DNA of 54,560 nucleotides from Mnemiopsis leidyi (lineage: Eukaryota > Ctenophora > Tentaculata > Lobata > Bolinopsidae): contig JH154130.1 of NCBI GenBank assembly GCA_000226015.1, positions 53,829-108,388 on the forward strand, in the 5' to 3' direction. Positions 41,021 to 53,379 of the stretch are shown here, in pieces. Position numbers and translations under genes: made by a program. How positions within the stretch are numbered: the stretch's first letter is position 1; the number at the start of each line of letters is the position of its first letter. Under the pieces are notes generated by a model. That model saw only the letters and a list, made by a program, of their open reading frames with translations. It was not told the origin of the DNA and did no database searches.

Positions 41021-42506
41021 CGAAAGTACCAGCGTAAGTATGGCGTAAGAGCCGTAAGTTGATTAGCTCGAGTTGACGAATTCATTGCTTCGCTGATCCT
41101 CATTCTAAATTTTTCTCAGGATCCCAAAAATGCAACGTCAGTTCTCCGACAGTTATCATCCCACAACACGCTAGTTAACCACGATGTATCCCAACAGCGG
41201 TCAGAGGGACACTGTATCTTCTACGCTATAAAACGAACCTACGGCGCCCAACTTTTAGTCCTTGCTCAGATATCAAAGCAAGATAAATTACATGCTACAG
41301 TCTACACAATACACACAAATTTCCAAATATTCATGTACGAGATCTAAGTTTTAAATGAAAATATAACGATGTTATGACAGGGCTTGTGTTTGGTTTGATC
41401 TGCAGATCCTGCAAAGCTCAGTCATGTTTGTCCCAGAGTAGATAAATGACCGATGTGAGACACAGAAATATTTCTGCTATGTGAATAGAGGAACTTCTGC
41501 ATGCTTACACGCAACAAATATTCCGTTTATCTTAGGTTTAAAAGCAGGATATGCGAAAATTTTTAATGATTTGTTTTGTGACATGAGTCCCGACGTCCCG
41601 TTTTGAATTATACCAAGGATTTAAGACACGATTCAATGTCGAAATTCGAATTGCCCTATTAGCGTGCGAACCTGTCATATTCCAAAAGTTTCAACACTTT
41701 TCTCACAATTACGGAATATCCCACGTGGGACTATATGGTAAATATATCCCACGTGGGACTACATGAGTACTAGGTAAATATATAAAATTTACGGGGTGTG
41801 AAATCTGGCACACGCTCAAGTTTACCGGGTTTCTCCAGTATTTTGGCAGGCGTGCTAGGGCTTCCCACAGCAATTCCTATTGCTTTCTGAGGGGTTTGAA
41901 ATAGCTGTAATATATTTAAGGATCCGCCGTTCTACTAGGACTCAATATTTAGAGTACATCGCAATGAATTAAAGTACCAACAATTCAACATCAACTTGCG
42001 ACTTTTTCAATTCGTTTTTCATCGAATGGATAGACACAGAGGGGCTGATGAATGACGTCACAAGCATTAGTAATGAATGATTCTTAAAATACACCCAACA
42101 TCCTATAGAGTCCGATCTATTTTCAGTTTTAAAACTTTCTGCAGAGGCGCAAAGGACATCCCTCGCCCAGCTAGGTCTACAAGATTAGATTTTCTACAGC
42201 TCTCCCCACATCTTGGAGTGTCTACTTTTACAGAGGAAGTGTACTGTAGTGGCAGGATCTTGTTGTGTGCTTGTTGAACTGTAATTGATACTGGAGAGTA
42301 GTACTCGCCACTACTTGATATCGGGTTGTTACTTTTATCTAATATTGAAATAGTTGACAGCTGTCATGCATAACCAGGGTACTGTTAGTATCATGAACAC
42401 ACGCTGATGAAGAAGTATGCTGTAGGTATACAGTTAATGGACAATGGTCGATCCGTCAAACAGTTTAGCCAGCTCAAAATCATCGGTCATACATCTTCAT
42501 CCTAAT
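41021..42506. other. Intronic DNA, no gene seen
   Basis: No supported exon. The perfect 12-bp palindrome TCCCACGTGGGA, followed by CTA, occurs at 41719-41730 and 41747-41758. Confidence 0.5.
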
Positions 42507-42655
42507 GGCACTGTGGCGGCATTGTGACGGCGCAGGACTGTGGCGGCACTGTGGCAGGACTGTGGCGGCACTGTGGCAGGACTGTGGCGGCACTGTGGCA
42601 GGACTGTGACGGCACTGTGGTGGCACTGTGATGGTACTGTGATGGCACTGTGGCG
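42507..42655. repeat. 22-bp GTGGCGGCACT minisatellite
   Basis: Tandem copies of ACTGTGGCGGCACTGTGGCA plus GG, decaying to ACTGTGATGGC at the right end. The His/Pro/Ser/Val-rich minus-strand ORFs across it are repeat artefacts. Confidence 0.92.
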
Positions 42656-45600
42656 GCATAAATTTTGACGCTGCCGATAGAGCAGAGTTTTTCAAGAATG
42701 TGCATCTGTTCGTTTGATGTCACACATCTCAAGGGCAGGACAGTAACAACATCAAGCTTGAAACCATATCCCTTCGTCACGTGACCACTCTCGATTTCAC
42801 ACTCATTTAGCTCCGCCAACAGCTTACCAAAAGTTCATGTCAGGTTCATGTCAGGTTCATGTCAGCCACACACACCATGATGACCTGACATCATTACGAC
42901 ATGCAGTACACGCCACTAAATACATTTAAATGTAGATCCCAATTCTAAGGTGACTTGTCCCCTGACCCTCTACTCTGTACACACAACACATGGTGGCAGC
43001 TACCGGCTGTCATTAATCAATAACATCTAATTTCAGATAACTGTAAACCTTCTTACTTCCGATAACTGCAGACGTTCGGAGATTAGAGACAAAGAAGAAG
43101 AGGGAGAATGTGGCAAGTCTACAAGAAGGAGGGGAGGGAGGGGGCTTGTACCGATAACATGCAGACAAATCAGCGCGGTGGGTGGCATTCAATCAGGGCA
43201 GGACAGAAGAGCAGAAGGTGGTTAGCGCTGAGTTGAGGCATGGTAAACAGTCGTCCTCTTTCTTAGTTCAATAGATCCGGCTGGACAGAAGGGATGGGCA
43301 TTTACATTTTTACGGTTGACAGTACCTAAAATGTTGAAGTCAAAAACATTTCCTGGTTTGTCGAAAAAATCTAAAGCTGGCTTCAGATGATCAGGAAGCC
43401 ACATTTCACTGCCCCTTCAGACTTATCGACAGACTCCTAATTACTTGATTAATAACCCCAATTGTAATACCCAGGAGATTTAGAGGGATATTGTGTTACA
43501 TCCCCGTGGTTTCTAAACATAGCCACTTTGCAAGTTTTGCAACCCTCTTTTAAATTTCACATACTGCAGTTGGTAGGGCCTTAACCTGTCAGCGGGCAGG
43601 GAATTTTTAGCACTTTCGCAAATCCCAACCACCAAATCACAACCACCAAAGCCCAACCACCAAAGCCAGAGAACTAGAGGAATGGTGAACAACTATAATC
43701 TTGTAATGCTAAATATAATCCAGGGCAATAATAAATTATAACATTTTATTCGAAGTAACTGTGTTATAACCTTTGGGTTAAAAGGTTAAACTACGTCCAT
43801 TTGGGTGGAAATTACTCCCACAAGAGCAGATATTATAACAGTTTAGAATAAGAAACTTTTCCATCTTAATCATGAGTTAAACCAGCCCATCTCACAGCCT
43901 GATCTTGAAAAGAAAATCTCTCTTCCAATCACAACGTAGCATTCTCTGAACCAATGAACTAAGCTTTATCTCCCGCCAGCCCTACTTTGCAATAAAAATC
44001 ACATTCCTCCGGTTCTGAGGATGTACTGATGTTTCCAACACGGGTGTAGTTCACCCGGCATATCTGACACGCGGAATGTTCCAATCAAAACATCTCCTAC
44101 AAAGAAGCGTGTCTTACACAGACAGCTGCAGTGCAAGCTCTAGTTAACAGAAACACTCCTTTGTTTACCTACATGCACCAGGCTCCTCCAATCACAACAC
44201 AGTATTTCCTAAACCGACCAATCAAGAACACCCACTCTCCCGCCAGCTTAACAACAGTTCGCCTGGTTTGTCTGTAGGAGGGTTTGACAGAAGTGTGTCA
44301 ACAAACACTGGAGAGAGAGAGAGTGTGTCACACCACGTTGTACGGCACAGACCAAACACAGGTCACAATTTTATGAGACTGTGTAGGATAGTTACACAGA
44401 TATACTATATATAAAGGTTGTGCAGGTACTATACCTTCAAGCTACAGCCAATTAGTGTCACTTCTTTGACGGAATTGTGTCTTTTTGGATGAAAGTTTAT
44501 GGAAGTTTTCTGGGTACTCTTTAAATTACATTGAAGATTTACGATAATGGTTACTTCTGTATATTGAAGATTTACGATAATGGTTACTTCTCTATATGAC
44601 CGTCATAACCCAGCTCAATAAATTCGATCTCAAAGATAGGATCAAAAGAAGTGTGTTCTCTTTGAGTTTGTGAATATTCTCAGTGTTTGTGTAACAGTCT
44701 ATTTATGATATTTGGCATATAAGTTTACGTAAGTTTTTGTCCTATGAGCCATGAATTGAAATTTCTTATGACGATATGTGTGTAGAGTTATGAAGTTAGG
44801 ATCGAGACAGACAGATATATTTTTACTTTGATCCGTGCAAACTGTTGGAAACGAGATAATTCCTATCTTGTCATATTCCGTGTTATTACTATCACTGTGG
44901 CTGGAAGAATGTGATCGTTGGTTTACAGTCAGTGAAATGATAAGCTACATAGTTTGTGGGGTCAATAAGTTCATCGGCGGGAAGACTCGCATGAATTTTC
45001 TTTAACAAAAAACATTCCAAACAGGTATTATATGCTTATATGGGATATTGTAACGGTTGATCGTAAGTCTTCATACCCCATGACCTTGAGCCTTAGCCTC
45101 TTGACTTTAACACATCGCTGGTAAATACATCTTACACTTGACATGACATAACACTGTGATCACTATGTCTTATATCCGGATATTTGGTGTTTACACGAGA
45201 CAAGAAATATCTCGCACCCTAGAGATGATGAAACATGGTATCATAAACATGGTATCATATCTTACGGACCTGTTTATAAATCAAGTATTGTCTGTTCTGC
45301 TAAAAACGCAGATTCGAGACAATGATTGTTAAACCCGATATAGATTACCCATTTATTATCGATTACAAAATTTGCGCTACGATATCCGCATTAATAATAT
45401 CTGCAAATTATAAAATCCTTCAAATTAATGCATAGTTAACGTTTATCCCGACATAGGCCCCCGGTGCCATAAATATTCAAGGCCAAATAAGAATATTTTC
45501 ATAAGAATTAGAGCACTTTTACTACATGTTGGAAGATAGTTATTTGCTAAGATTTTGAGTGTTTAAAGTGTGACAGCTTGACTACTGACAGCAAGTAAAT

Positions 45601-46063
45601 GATCTAACGTAAATTAATTAACGCTGACAAATTTTAACAATTTGTTGAGTCATCAGCAGTTTCTATCTAGATTTTGTCTTTAGAGTTCAGGTAGGAAATA
45701 ACTCATTTCCAACTTTAGTGAAATCTTGATTGATTGAGTTCTAATCCCACCTAGATTGAACAGTCAACGTAATATTCTGATATAGGGCTACGTAATGATG
45801 GACAGGCTGGTAATGACATACAACAATTTTCCTAAATCCGTGGCTTCAAATATGTGAATGATCAGTGGTCATAAATAGTTTGAATTCTAGATCGGATATA
45901 AATAAAGATACCATAATAGCACATGACGTTGTGACGCCCCTTTACTCTATAGCCAGAAATAGTCGTCATCCCGGCATTAAAAGCCTGAACTTGAAGACAT
46001 AAGTTTAGTGGGCACAAACACAAAGACACAAACAAAAACGAACAAAAAACAATGTGTACTCAC
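42656..46063. other. Intronic DNA with short direct repeats
   Basis: No supported exon. Short repeats: TTCATGTCAGG three times at 42833-42864; CAACCACCAAA three times near 43627-43668; and a 28-bp direct repeat beginning TTGAAGATTTACGATAATGG at 44531 and 44564. Confidence 0.5.
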
Positions 46064-46148
46064 AACATTCTTCACTGATGGGTATCTCTATTCCAGTCTC
46101 TCTACAAGCCAGTATCATGGCGTGATGTGCTGGACAGTGGCACCCAAC
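46064..46148 (-). CDS. Exon of giant gene: end of first C8 in the window
   Basis: 85 nt, acceptor CACTCAG in phase 0, donor GTGAGT in phase 1. Reads VGCHCPAHHAMILACRETGI then EIPISEEC, completing the C8 begun in exon 53380-53511 and joining TSP1 exon 38761-38884 in matching phase. Confidence 0.88.
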
Positions 46149-47710
46149 CTGAGTGATAGTTCAACCAATTAATATATCAATTAGTATATCAGATAATCAA
46201 TTATGTATTTGATATACAGATAGATATGATGTATGTGTAAACCGGCACCCGATAAGTTGAATATTTCCAGAAGAACCAGCTGGCTACCATGCCAACCAGC
46301 TAATTGCCATGACAATCAATTAATCTAGCTGCTTGTGAATTGCGATCCAGTGTACCGACGTTTCCCCTGACAAAAACACCTACACAATATTGCTCATTTC
46401 TGTAGCTTAGGACCTGGAACATGCCGCATTCTTGGCACATATCCCTAACAACTCAACAAGAAGTTTTTATTTAGGCTGGTATAGCTAGCTCGAACGACTG
46501 AATACACATGCTAAGTGCAGAACCCTACACTGGTTTTAGTTCGATCAACAATAAACATACCAAAATCTCAAATGACCAGAATTCTTAATTATGTGACAAG
46601 AAGTTTATTTCATGCAATTCAGACAAAAAGGTTGATGCTGAATCATAACTTAAGTTACTTAATCAAATCATCACAATCATGATAACGGCTGTTAATCTTA
46701 GAATTAATGACATCGTAAATAATTGTTATTTCAAACTTAACACTGCTCTTGAGTTACGCGAATTATTCAACGGGCTTTCGTCTAGCTAAGTAAACATGGG
46801 CAAAGTCAGTTTTATCTTCATTGATAAAGAGGTTCCCTGGTTCCAATAATTGAGGATCTCAGTTGCCGAAGGCAAAATCGTTCTCAAGTTTTCTTCCTCT
46901 TCATCGTTGAAGTCAACATCATTAGCGGCTAGTGCCTTTGAGGTTGTGACCGTTAAGGCTAGTAATATTTGCAAGGCAAGAGACTTGATGACCAATGTTT
47001 GATCATGACTCGCCTTAAGTTGTGCTTTTTAGCAAACCGAAAACTTGCTTTACCATAACAATCCTCTAACGGAACGGGAAGTTGAACCATTTAAACATAT
47101 TTGTACATTTTTTTGTAGTCATTTTCTGGCGTCCTAATTTCAGCAATGGGGACAGAAAATCAAGATGTTTAGTATATATCTAGAATGACGCTTGTATGTG
47201 TTTTTATCTCTGCTGATATTGATGTTCAAGAGCTATAACAACTGCAGGTCGTTGTTAAGGTGAGGGATGTAAGCGGTTACAAACTCAGACAACGTCAATA
47301 ACATTAAAGGATTACGAAGGTCTCAAGACAGCTGGACTAGGGACACTATAAGCGACGAGCAGATCGAGCTTCCTTGAAGCTATAACATTTGTCTAACTCT
47401 CTCTCTCTCTCTTTGAGCTCTAACTTCAAGTGGCCACCCACACCCCTTGGATTAGTTGTGCTGAGTCCGTTTACAACGTTTTGTTCTGTTGAATTTGCTG
47501 CTCACTTTATATTTTTTGTGTGTGTTGGTGCAAATTTGTCAGACTTTCCAAGCGTTTTTTCACCTCTGTTTTTCCAAGCGTGCTACAAAAACTGTCAGTT
47601 TTTTCACCAACTTACTGTTTACTTGTGTAAAGTTAAGCTTTTCATGACAATTTTATCAATACGAAAAGAAAAAATTAAAGCAAAGACATTAAGACAAGCT
47701 GGATGTCTTG
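46149..47710. other. Intronic DNA upstream of the nested lectin-like/sushi gene
   Basis: No supported exon. A signal-peptide-like open frame on the minus strand (46786-46995) lacks an ATG. The plus-strand promoter of the nested gene should lie within the last few hundred bases. Confidence 0.45.
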
Positions 47711-47765
47711 ATGATGCTTCTGTGTTTAGTTATCCTCTCCTCACGTCTTATTCTATCAAACGGAG
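47711..47765 (+). CDS. Exon 1, lectin-like/sushi secreted protein: signal peptide
   Basis: ATG ATG CTT opens MMLLCLVILSSRLILSNG, a hydrophobic signal peptide, up to a GTAAGT donor in phase 1. All later exons of this gene also use phase 1, so exon 1 can join exon 48069-48482 directly. The second ATG would also serve. Confidence 0.75.
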
Positions 47766-48068
47766 GTAAGTTAGAATCTTTTGCTCTCTTGGAGTAGCTG
47801 ATTCCTAATTTTGAGATAAAAAAATTTGAAGACAATCTGAATTTATGCGCCAAGAAAAAATACAGTTTTAAAATTAAATTTACAGATCCTAATTCTAATG
47901 TAGATTAAGTTATCAAGCTACAAGAGGGTAAGTAACTGGAGAACAAGCACTCAGTTTGATCGAAAGATAATACTGAAAAGTTAAAGAATAAGTACAAGTT
48001 TCACAAAGAAACGATAACTCATCTATCAGTATCTCAAGCACAGTCAAAACAACAGATCAATATTTCAG

Positions 48069-48482
48069 CGACCAGAGAGCTATTTCCTAGTGAGATAACA
48101 CCAGTAAGTGCAGAACAGTCTGCAACTTTCCAGCAGTATGGCGCCCAACTAGCTATTGACATGGATTATAACACCTTCTGTTTTACGGCAGCTGACACAG
48201 ATGGTACATACTGGTTTAAGATCACTTTCAAAAACGTCAACTGCATTGAGCGAGTGATATGGTTTCCAGGCGGGGATGTTCCTGTAGGGAACTGGACCTG
48301 CACTGATAGCCAGTGTGGTGACTGTGAGGGGGAATACTGTGGACAATTTACAGTCAGTGTTGAGGGAGCAGTATCTGGTCTGACTCCTATCTCCGACTGT
48401 AAATTCGGGGACACAGTGAGGATTGATAGACACAGTAACAACGGATTTTATGTGCACGAACTTGTTGTAATTCAAAAGCAAG
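48069..48482 (+). CDS. Exon 2, lectin-like domain 1
   Basis: 138 codons, phase 1 to 1. SEITPVSAEQSAT, then QLAIDMDYN, WFKITFKNVNCIERVIW, WTC, QCGDC, EYC, DCKFGDTVRI and VHELVVI. The AEQSAT ... AIDMD ... WLKITL ... I layout is that of F5/8-type/fucolectin-like galactose-binding jelly rolls. Six cysteines are conserved in all four copies. Sugar binding is inferred from fold resemblance only. Confidence 0.85.
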
Positions 48483-48623
48483 GTAAAGTTACCTATATGC
48501 ATGGTGAAATCGACAAGAATTGCATGTAACTGTTTGCTGCAGTGTGCCGGGATATCTATGACCTGGTAGAGAACAACATGCCATAACTTTTCGACAATCA
48601 GTTATTCAAAGTAAATGTTTCAG

Positions 48624-49049
48624 GTATCAGACAGCGAGTTGCTGGTGAGTTAACACCAGAAGGTGCAGAACAGTCTGCAACAAAGGAAGACGACGAGGAG
48701 CAATATGGTGCTGGAAATGCTATAGACATGGATCTGGAGACCTGGTCTTACACATTAGCTGCCTCCGACGGTACGTCCTGGTTAAAGATGACTCTAGACA
48801 AGGTGCGTTGCATTGAGAAAGGAATATGGCACACTAACACAGGTCAATCCCTCCACACTTGGACCTGCACTGATAGTCACTGTAATAACTGTGAGGGCAG
48901 CAAATGCAGCGACTTCACCCTGACAGTCAGTAGTGATGGAGCAGCATCTGATTTCCCTTCTTTCACCGACTGCAAATATGGGGACAGCGTGAAATTGGAG
49001 GGAGTTGAGGGATTTGCTGTAAGAGAACTAGCGATCATTGGAAAGCAAG
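48624..49049 (+). CDS. Exon 3, lectin-like domain 2
   Basis: 142 codons, acceptor TGTTTCAG, donor GTAATT, phase 1 to 1. IRQRVAGELTPEGAEQSAT, GAGNAIDMDLETW, SWLKMTLDKVRCIEKGIW, WTC, HCNNC, SKC and DCKYGDSVKLE. Follows another lectin-like domain directly, unlike domains 3 and 4, which each follow a sushi domain. Confidence 0.87.
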
Positions 49050-49248
49050 GTAATTTAACGTCAAAAACGCTTTGATTAAGTAGGTTTAAGAGAAGCTTGA
49101 GGTGAATAAGAAATAGAAATAGTTATAGAATCAAATTTTACAGTATAATGTAATCATATGATAGCCACAAAGAATACGACTGTAAAATCTAAGTGCACAC
49201 TGCGCCTTTTTACTTTTTATGAAAAAGATTGTACAAAGTTCATTTTAG

Positions 49249-49431
49249 AAGCTGATTGCACCACCCACGACTCAACATGGAGTAACGTTGTGACGGTACC
49301 AGCACTACCGGTTGTACACGGTACAACTCTGACACTCAACTGTCCTGGAGGATACACCAACCTGGGAGGAAACACAGCTACGTGTCTGTATGGACAAGTT
49401 GTACCGACTAACCAATCCCCTAATTGTAGAG
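49249..49431 (+). CDS. Exon 4, sushi domain 1
   Basis: 61 codons, acceptor TTCATTTTAG, donor GTAAGT, phase 1 to 1. EADCTTHDSTWSNVVTVPAL, LNCPGGYTNLGG, ATCLYGQVV and PNCRG: the four cysteines of a complement-control (sushi) module, although the late Trp is missing. Confidence 0.88.
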
Positions 49432-49690
49432 GTAAGTTGCAAACTTACTCAATATTTTTAAAGTGCTTGGGCGATTGTCAAAGTAGTATGATAAAAGAAA
49501 TGTTATAAGAAATCTTGATACGTATTAGAATAAGTTTAAAAAGAAGCACTGATAATAATTTCAAACACGTCATAAACAAGCTTAGAAAAGCTTTTTTCAA
49601 TATACAGTAGTTAATTAAAATAAAATCGTTTTCACATATCTAAATAGAAATTAGTTAATCTCAAGCACGCCTAAAAAGTCAACATTCCAG

Positions 49691-50110
49691 CGGCCAGAGA
49701 GCTAGTTGCCAATGAGATAAAACCAGCAAGTGCCGAACAATCTGCCACTCACCAGGATTACGTTGCTGGAAATGCTATTGACATGGTTCTGGGGACCTGG
49801 ACTTACACATTAGCTGACTCAGACGGTTTTTTCTGGTTAAAGATAAATCTTGCTAATGTCAGATGTATAAAACAAGTGATATGGCTAGGTGCTTCTGGTG
49901 CACCAGTCGCTACTTGGAACTGTCAGGAGGCTGGCTGCAGTAGCTGTGAGGGCCCCTACTGTTCACAGTACAGCCTGATAGTTAGTACTGAGAGAGCGGA
50001 ATCTGACCCGTCTCCTGCTTCTGACTGTGAAAATAAATACGGAGATACCGTAATGATAAAGACAGGTTCTTTATTTTATGTGCACGAACTTGTGGTTGTC
50101 GGGAAGCCAG
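49691..50110 (+). CDS. Exon 5, lectin-like domain 3
   Basis: 140 codons, acceptor ACATTCCAG, donor GTAAAG, phase 1 to 1. ARELVANEIKPASAEQSAT, AGNAIDMVLGTW, FWLKINLANVRCIKQVIW, GCSSC, PYC and YGDTVMI. Intact frame. Confidence 0.87.
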
Positions 50111-50320
50111 GTAAAGTAAGCATGCGCGTTTTAAACCAATGGACCAAGTGTTGGTGAATAAAATAGATGTTATCATAATGTCACAGCATGTGTATGGAAC
50201 TGTGTATGAATATGATAAGTTTCGGTTATCTGCAATGCAGATTCTACATAGTAATTGTAGTACTTGTTTAACTTGCCGATGTTAGTCATTTCATCTTTTC
50301 TCATGTAAAAATGACTTAAG

Positions 50321-50503
50321 AAGCTGATTGCACTACACACGACTCAACATGGAGTAACGTTGTGACGGTACCAGCACTACCGGTTGTACACGGTACAACT
50401 CTGACACTCAACTGTCCTGGAGGATACACCAACCTGGGAGGAAACACAGCTACGTGTCTGTACGGACAAGTTTTACCGACTAACCAATCCCCTAATTGTA
50501 GAG
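50321..50503 (+). CDS. Exon 6, sushi domain 2
   Basis: 61 codons, nearly identical to exon 4 at both DNA and protein level (a handful of changes in 183 bases). Its acceptor (AATGACTTAAG) has a poor pyrimidine tract compared with exons 4 and 8, so it may be skipped in some transcripts. Skipping would keep frame. Confidence 0.8.
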
Positions 50504-50692
50504 GTCAGTCTCATCTAAAATTGTAGATTTACCTACGTACTATTTTTCCAGGCGAGCGTTAAAAACAGGTTAAATCAATAAAATTTAGAGAAAAAGGGAC
50601 ATGTTAAGTATTTCGGTATCAACGTAATTTTGCAATGGAAACAATTGAAAAGTTATTTCCAAACATTTCCTTTACAAAAATCAAAATTTCAG

Positions 50693-51114
50693 TTATCAGA
50701 GAGCGAGTTGCCAATGAGATAATACCAGATAGTGTAGAACAATCCGCAACTGGAAATAATAATTTCGCTGGAAATGCTATAGACTTGGATCTGGGGTCTC
50801 AATCACGCTCAATTGCTGGCTCTGACGGTAGAACTTGGTTAAAGATAACCCTGGACAAGGTTAACTGTGTCAAACAAGTAATAAGGTACTACAATGATGG
50901 TACTCCAATCCTCACCTGGACCTGTAACGGTAACAACTGTAGTTACTGCAAGGGTAAGGGTAATTGTGAAGGCTTTATCCTGAAAGTCAGTACTGAGGGA
51001 GCAGAATATGGCCTGCCTCCTCTATCCGTATGTAATATGGAGATACTGTCGAGTTAGAAAGGGTTGTCGATAATGAGCTCACTGTGGTCGAAATAGCGGT
51101 TATCGGAGAACAAG
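50693..51114 (+). CDS. Exon 7, lectin-like domain 4 (one-base frame break near 51034)
   Basis: 422 nt, although phase 1 to 1 requires a multiple of three, so one base is missing. The frame is intact through VIRERVANEIIPDSVEQSAT, AGNAIDLDLG, WLKITLDKVNCVKQVI and STEGAEYGLPPLSVC, then hits a stop at TCGAGTTAG. In the next frame the domain resumes at once (YGDTVELERVV, EIAVIGEQ) up to the GTAATT donor. The deletion falls in TGTAATATGGAGATAC, where the other domains read C-K-Y-G-D. Assembly error or a recent disabling mutation. Confidence 0.8.
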
Positions 51115-51475
51115 GTAATTCTACGTTGGTAGAGAACGGTATTTTTATGAAGTTTTCACAATTAATTCGAACCGTTTGTGGTCCTTCCCAAAAATACGGT
51201 TAATTTTACTCATCAATAAGTGTTTCTCTAAATCAATAATATTTTGCTTATGTAACATACTCACATAGTAATATTTATGTTGCTTAGTTTTGCATATATG
51301 TTGCTTAGTTTTGTCAAGTACGTTTCATTCATTTCTTTTACTGCTACTTTAGTTTTAATAATCACTTTTCTATACTAAGCAAACTGAGTAAAAAGAACGT
51401 GACTGTTTAGTGTAGCTGAGAGTGCTCTGCCCTTTTTTCTATTTTTAGATCAAGGCTCCACCAACTTCATTTCAG

Positions 51476-51658
51476 AAGCTGATTGCACTACCCACGACTC
51501 AACATGGAGTAACGTTGTGACGGTACCAGCACTACCGGTTAAACACGGTACAAATCTGGCACTCAACTGTCCTGGAGGATACACCAACCTGGGAGGAAAC
51601 ACAGCTACGTGTCTGTACGGACAAGTTGTACCGACTAACCGACCTCCTAATTGTAGAG
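51476..51658 (+). CDS. Exon 8, sushi domain 3
   Basis: 61 codons, acceptor TTCATTTCAG. An in-frame upstream acceptor at 51448 would add DQGSTNFIS. Cysteines as in the other sushi copies, with a few changes (PVKHGTNLALNC, NRPPNC). If the donor GTAAAA is not used, translation runs on through GKKSLITKCAE to a TAA at 51691-51693, so this may be the last exon. I see no further domain exon to its right. Confidence 0.8.
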
Positions 51659-51686
51659 GTAAAAAGTCCCTTATAACAAAATGTGC

Positions 51687-51692
51687 CGAATA
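51687..51692 (+). promoter_or_regulatory. Possible polyadenylation signal (AATAAA variant context)
   Basis: GAATAAAAG overlaps the read-through stop of exon 8. It would fit a 3' end just beyond, but its position on top of the stop codon makes this tentative. Confidence 0.3.
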
Positions 51693-51693
51693 A

Positions 51694-51872
51694 AAGTATA
51701 CCTAAAACCACTTCCCTCTACCCCCTTCCCCTTATCCCGAAACCTTTACAAGCTTTCAATCTCTTCTTGGACCCTGGCACTAAAAGTATACCTAAACCCC
51801 TTCCCTCTACCCCCTTCCCCTTATCCCCGAAAGCCTTTACAAGCTTTTAATCTCTTCTTAGACCCTAGCACT
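51694..51872. repeat. Two-copy tandem duplication, CT-rich, ~87 bp
   Basis: AAAGTATACCTAAA ... CCCTCTACCCCCTTCCCCTT ... CCTTTACAAGCTTT ... ATCTCTTCTT ... GACCCT occurs twice in direct orientation, the second copy starting near 51781, with few differences. Confidence 0.88.
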
Positions 51873-53379
51873 AGCCTCCATATTGGTTTTAACTCAGATA
51901 TCTGAAATGTCGATAACGATGACGAATAATTCCTTTAAAATAGCCTTTCCTCGATGTTTATATTAATAGTTAAACAGCTGCTGAGTTACGTTCATTAGCT
52001 ATAAGAATCACTAGGGCCCAGGCATGGATAAGACTAGGGACATATCAATGCAGGGTTGACGAATAGCGTTAAATTTTTATGGAGCTCATGTAGCATTACT
52101 ACCCGTTACGTTGATTTTGAGTGCCGTAATGCCGTACCATACTTTCAACTCTCACTTTCTCTAATAGATATGATTCTATCAGACCGACTAATTTCATGAC
52201 TTGAATTACTCGATATTTTCTTACCACCATTCACCAAAACGCCATGACAGTCTCTAGCGATCATCAACTATTTTATATTGTGCATGCTGTCGAGAGTCCA
52301 TGCTTTAAAAAGATTGTAATGGTTTTTATCATAAAGAATAATATTCCTGGTTCATTTGAGCGGGCACCCAATAAACTATGGGTAGTAACTTCCGAATTGA
52401 AGAAGAAGAAATAGGCACGACGTGGTGTTCGTTCGCAAAGATTTTTAGGAAAGATCAGGAAAAAGAGTAATTCATAATGACAAATCATCCAAGAATTTGA
52501 TTTTGGTACCTCAACTGTTTATTCGTTATGATGCAAAGAATCAACAAAGTGTTTTACGTAGATAAGCATTACATGATCATTCCACTTACCGCATGAAGAT
52601 GGCTGTAGGATGCATCCCCAGGCAATGCATAACCGTTTGCCTGGTTAAATCTTATTTAAACATCACACATGATATTGAATTTTGGGGTATTTACTGTTCA
52701 ATATTATAGTATCAATATTCAATATTGATGTGCCATATTGATATGAATAAGGCCTGCCTACTATATAGTATACATCTATACCATAACATCTATCTTTTAT
52801 TCGTATCTCTAATTCTATGAGAATTAAGGAAAACTTGGTAGTTCCTGAAATCTTCTACGCTATATATTGCCAATGCTATATATTTCTGTGTAGTATTTAT
52901 CAATAATACTCTCCGGTATCTAAACACGCTAATATTTGACATGCCAGAGACGCATTTTTCTTAAATTACGGTTGTATACCACTGTCTTATTAGCACTCTC
53001 TACTATAAAATACCATTTAGGAGAGGAAAGGAACCAAGAGACCAACCGAACTCTCTATGCAGTATGTATGGATTCAGAATACAAGTTTAACACCTCAATA
53101 CGTAGGGCAATGTGCTTGATATCTCATTTACTTCTATTGACATTTACAGCGATTTTATGGACACGTCAAGCATATTTCGACTTTATCAACTTTATCCTTT
53201 GATAGAGAATTCATTAATAACAGTATGACTCTATCAAACCATTTTGTTAGAGCAGCGTTGATATTTCAACTTCTCCAGTCAATCGACTAAATCAATTCAA
53301 TGTTTAGCTACACAAAAGTTTGGTAACGAATATTGGGCTGCAAGTTACCTAAAATTTGACCCTTACAAACAGTACTTAC
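51873..53379. other. Intronic DNA, no gene seen
   Basis: AT-rich. No exon with domain content on either strand. An AT palindrome (CAATATTGAATATTG-type) lies near 52700-52735. Confidence 0.5.

Noticed and set aside
46786..46995. Minus-strand 69-codon frame with a signal-peptide-like start, suggesting a small secreted peptide
   Set aside because: The frame has no ATG; it would have to start at TTG, and no exon with matching phase adds a start. Kept only as a remark.
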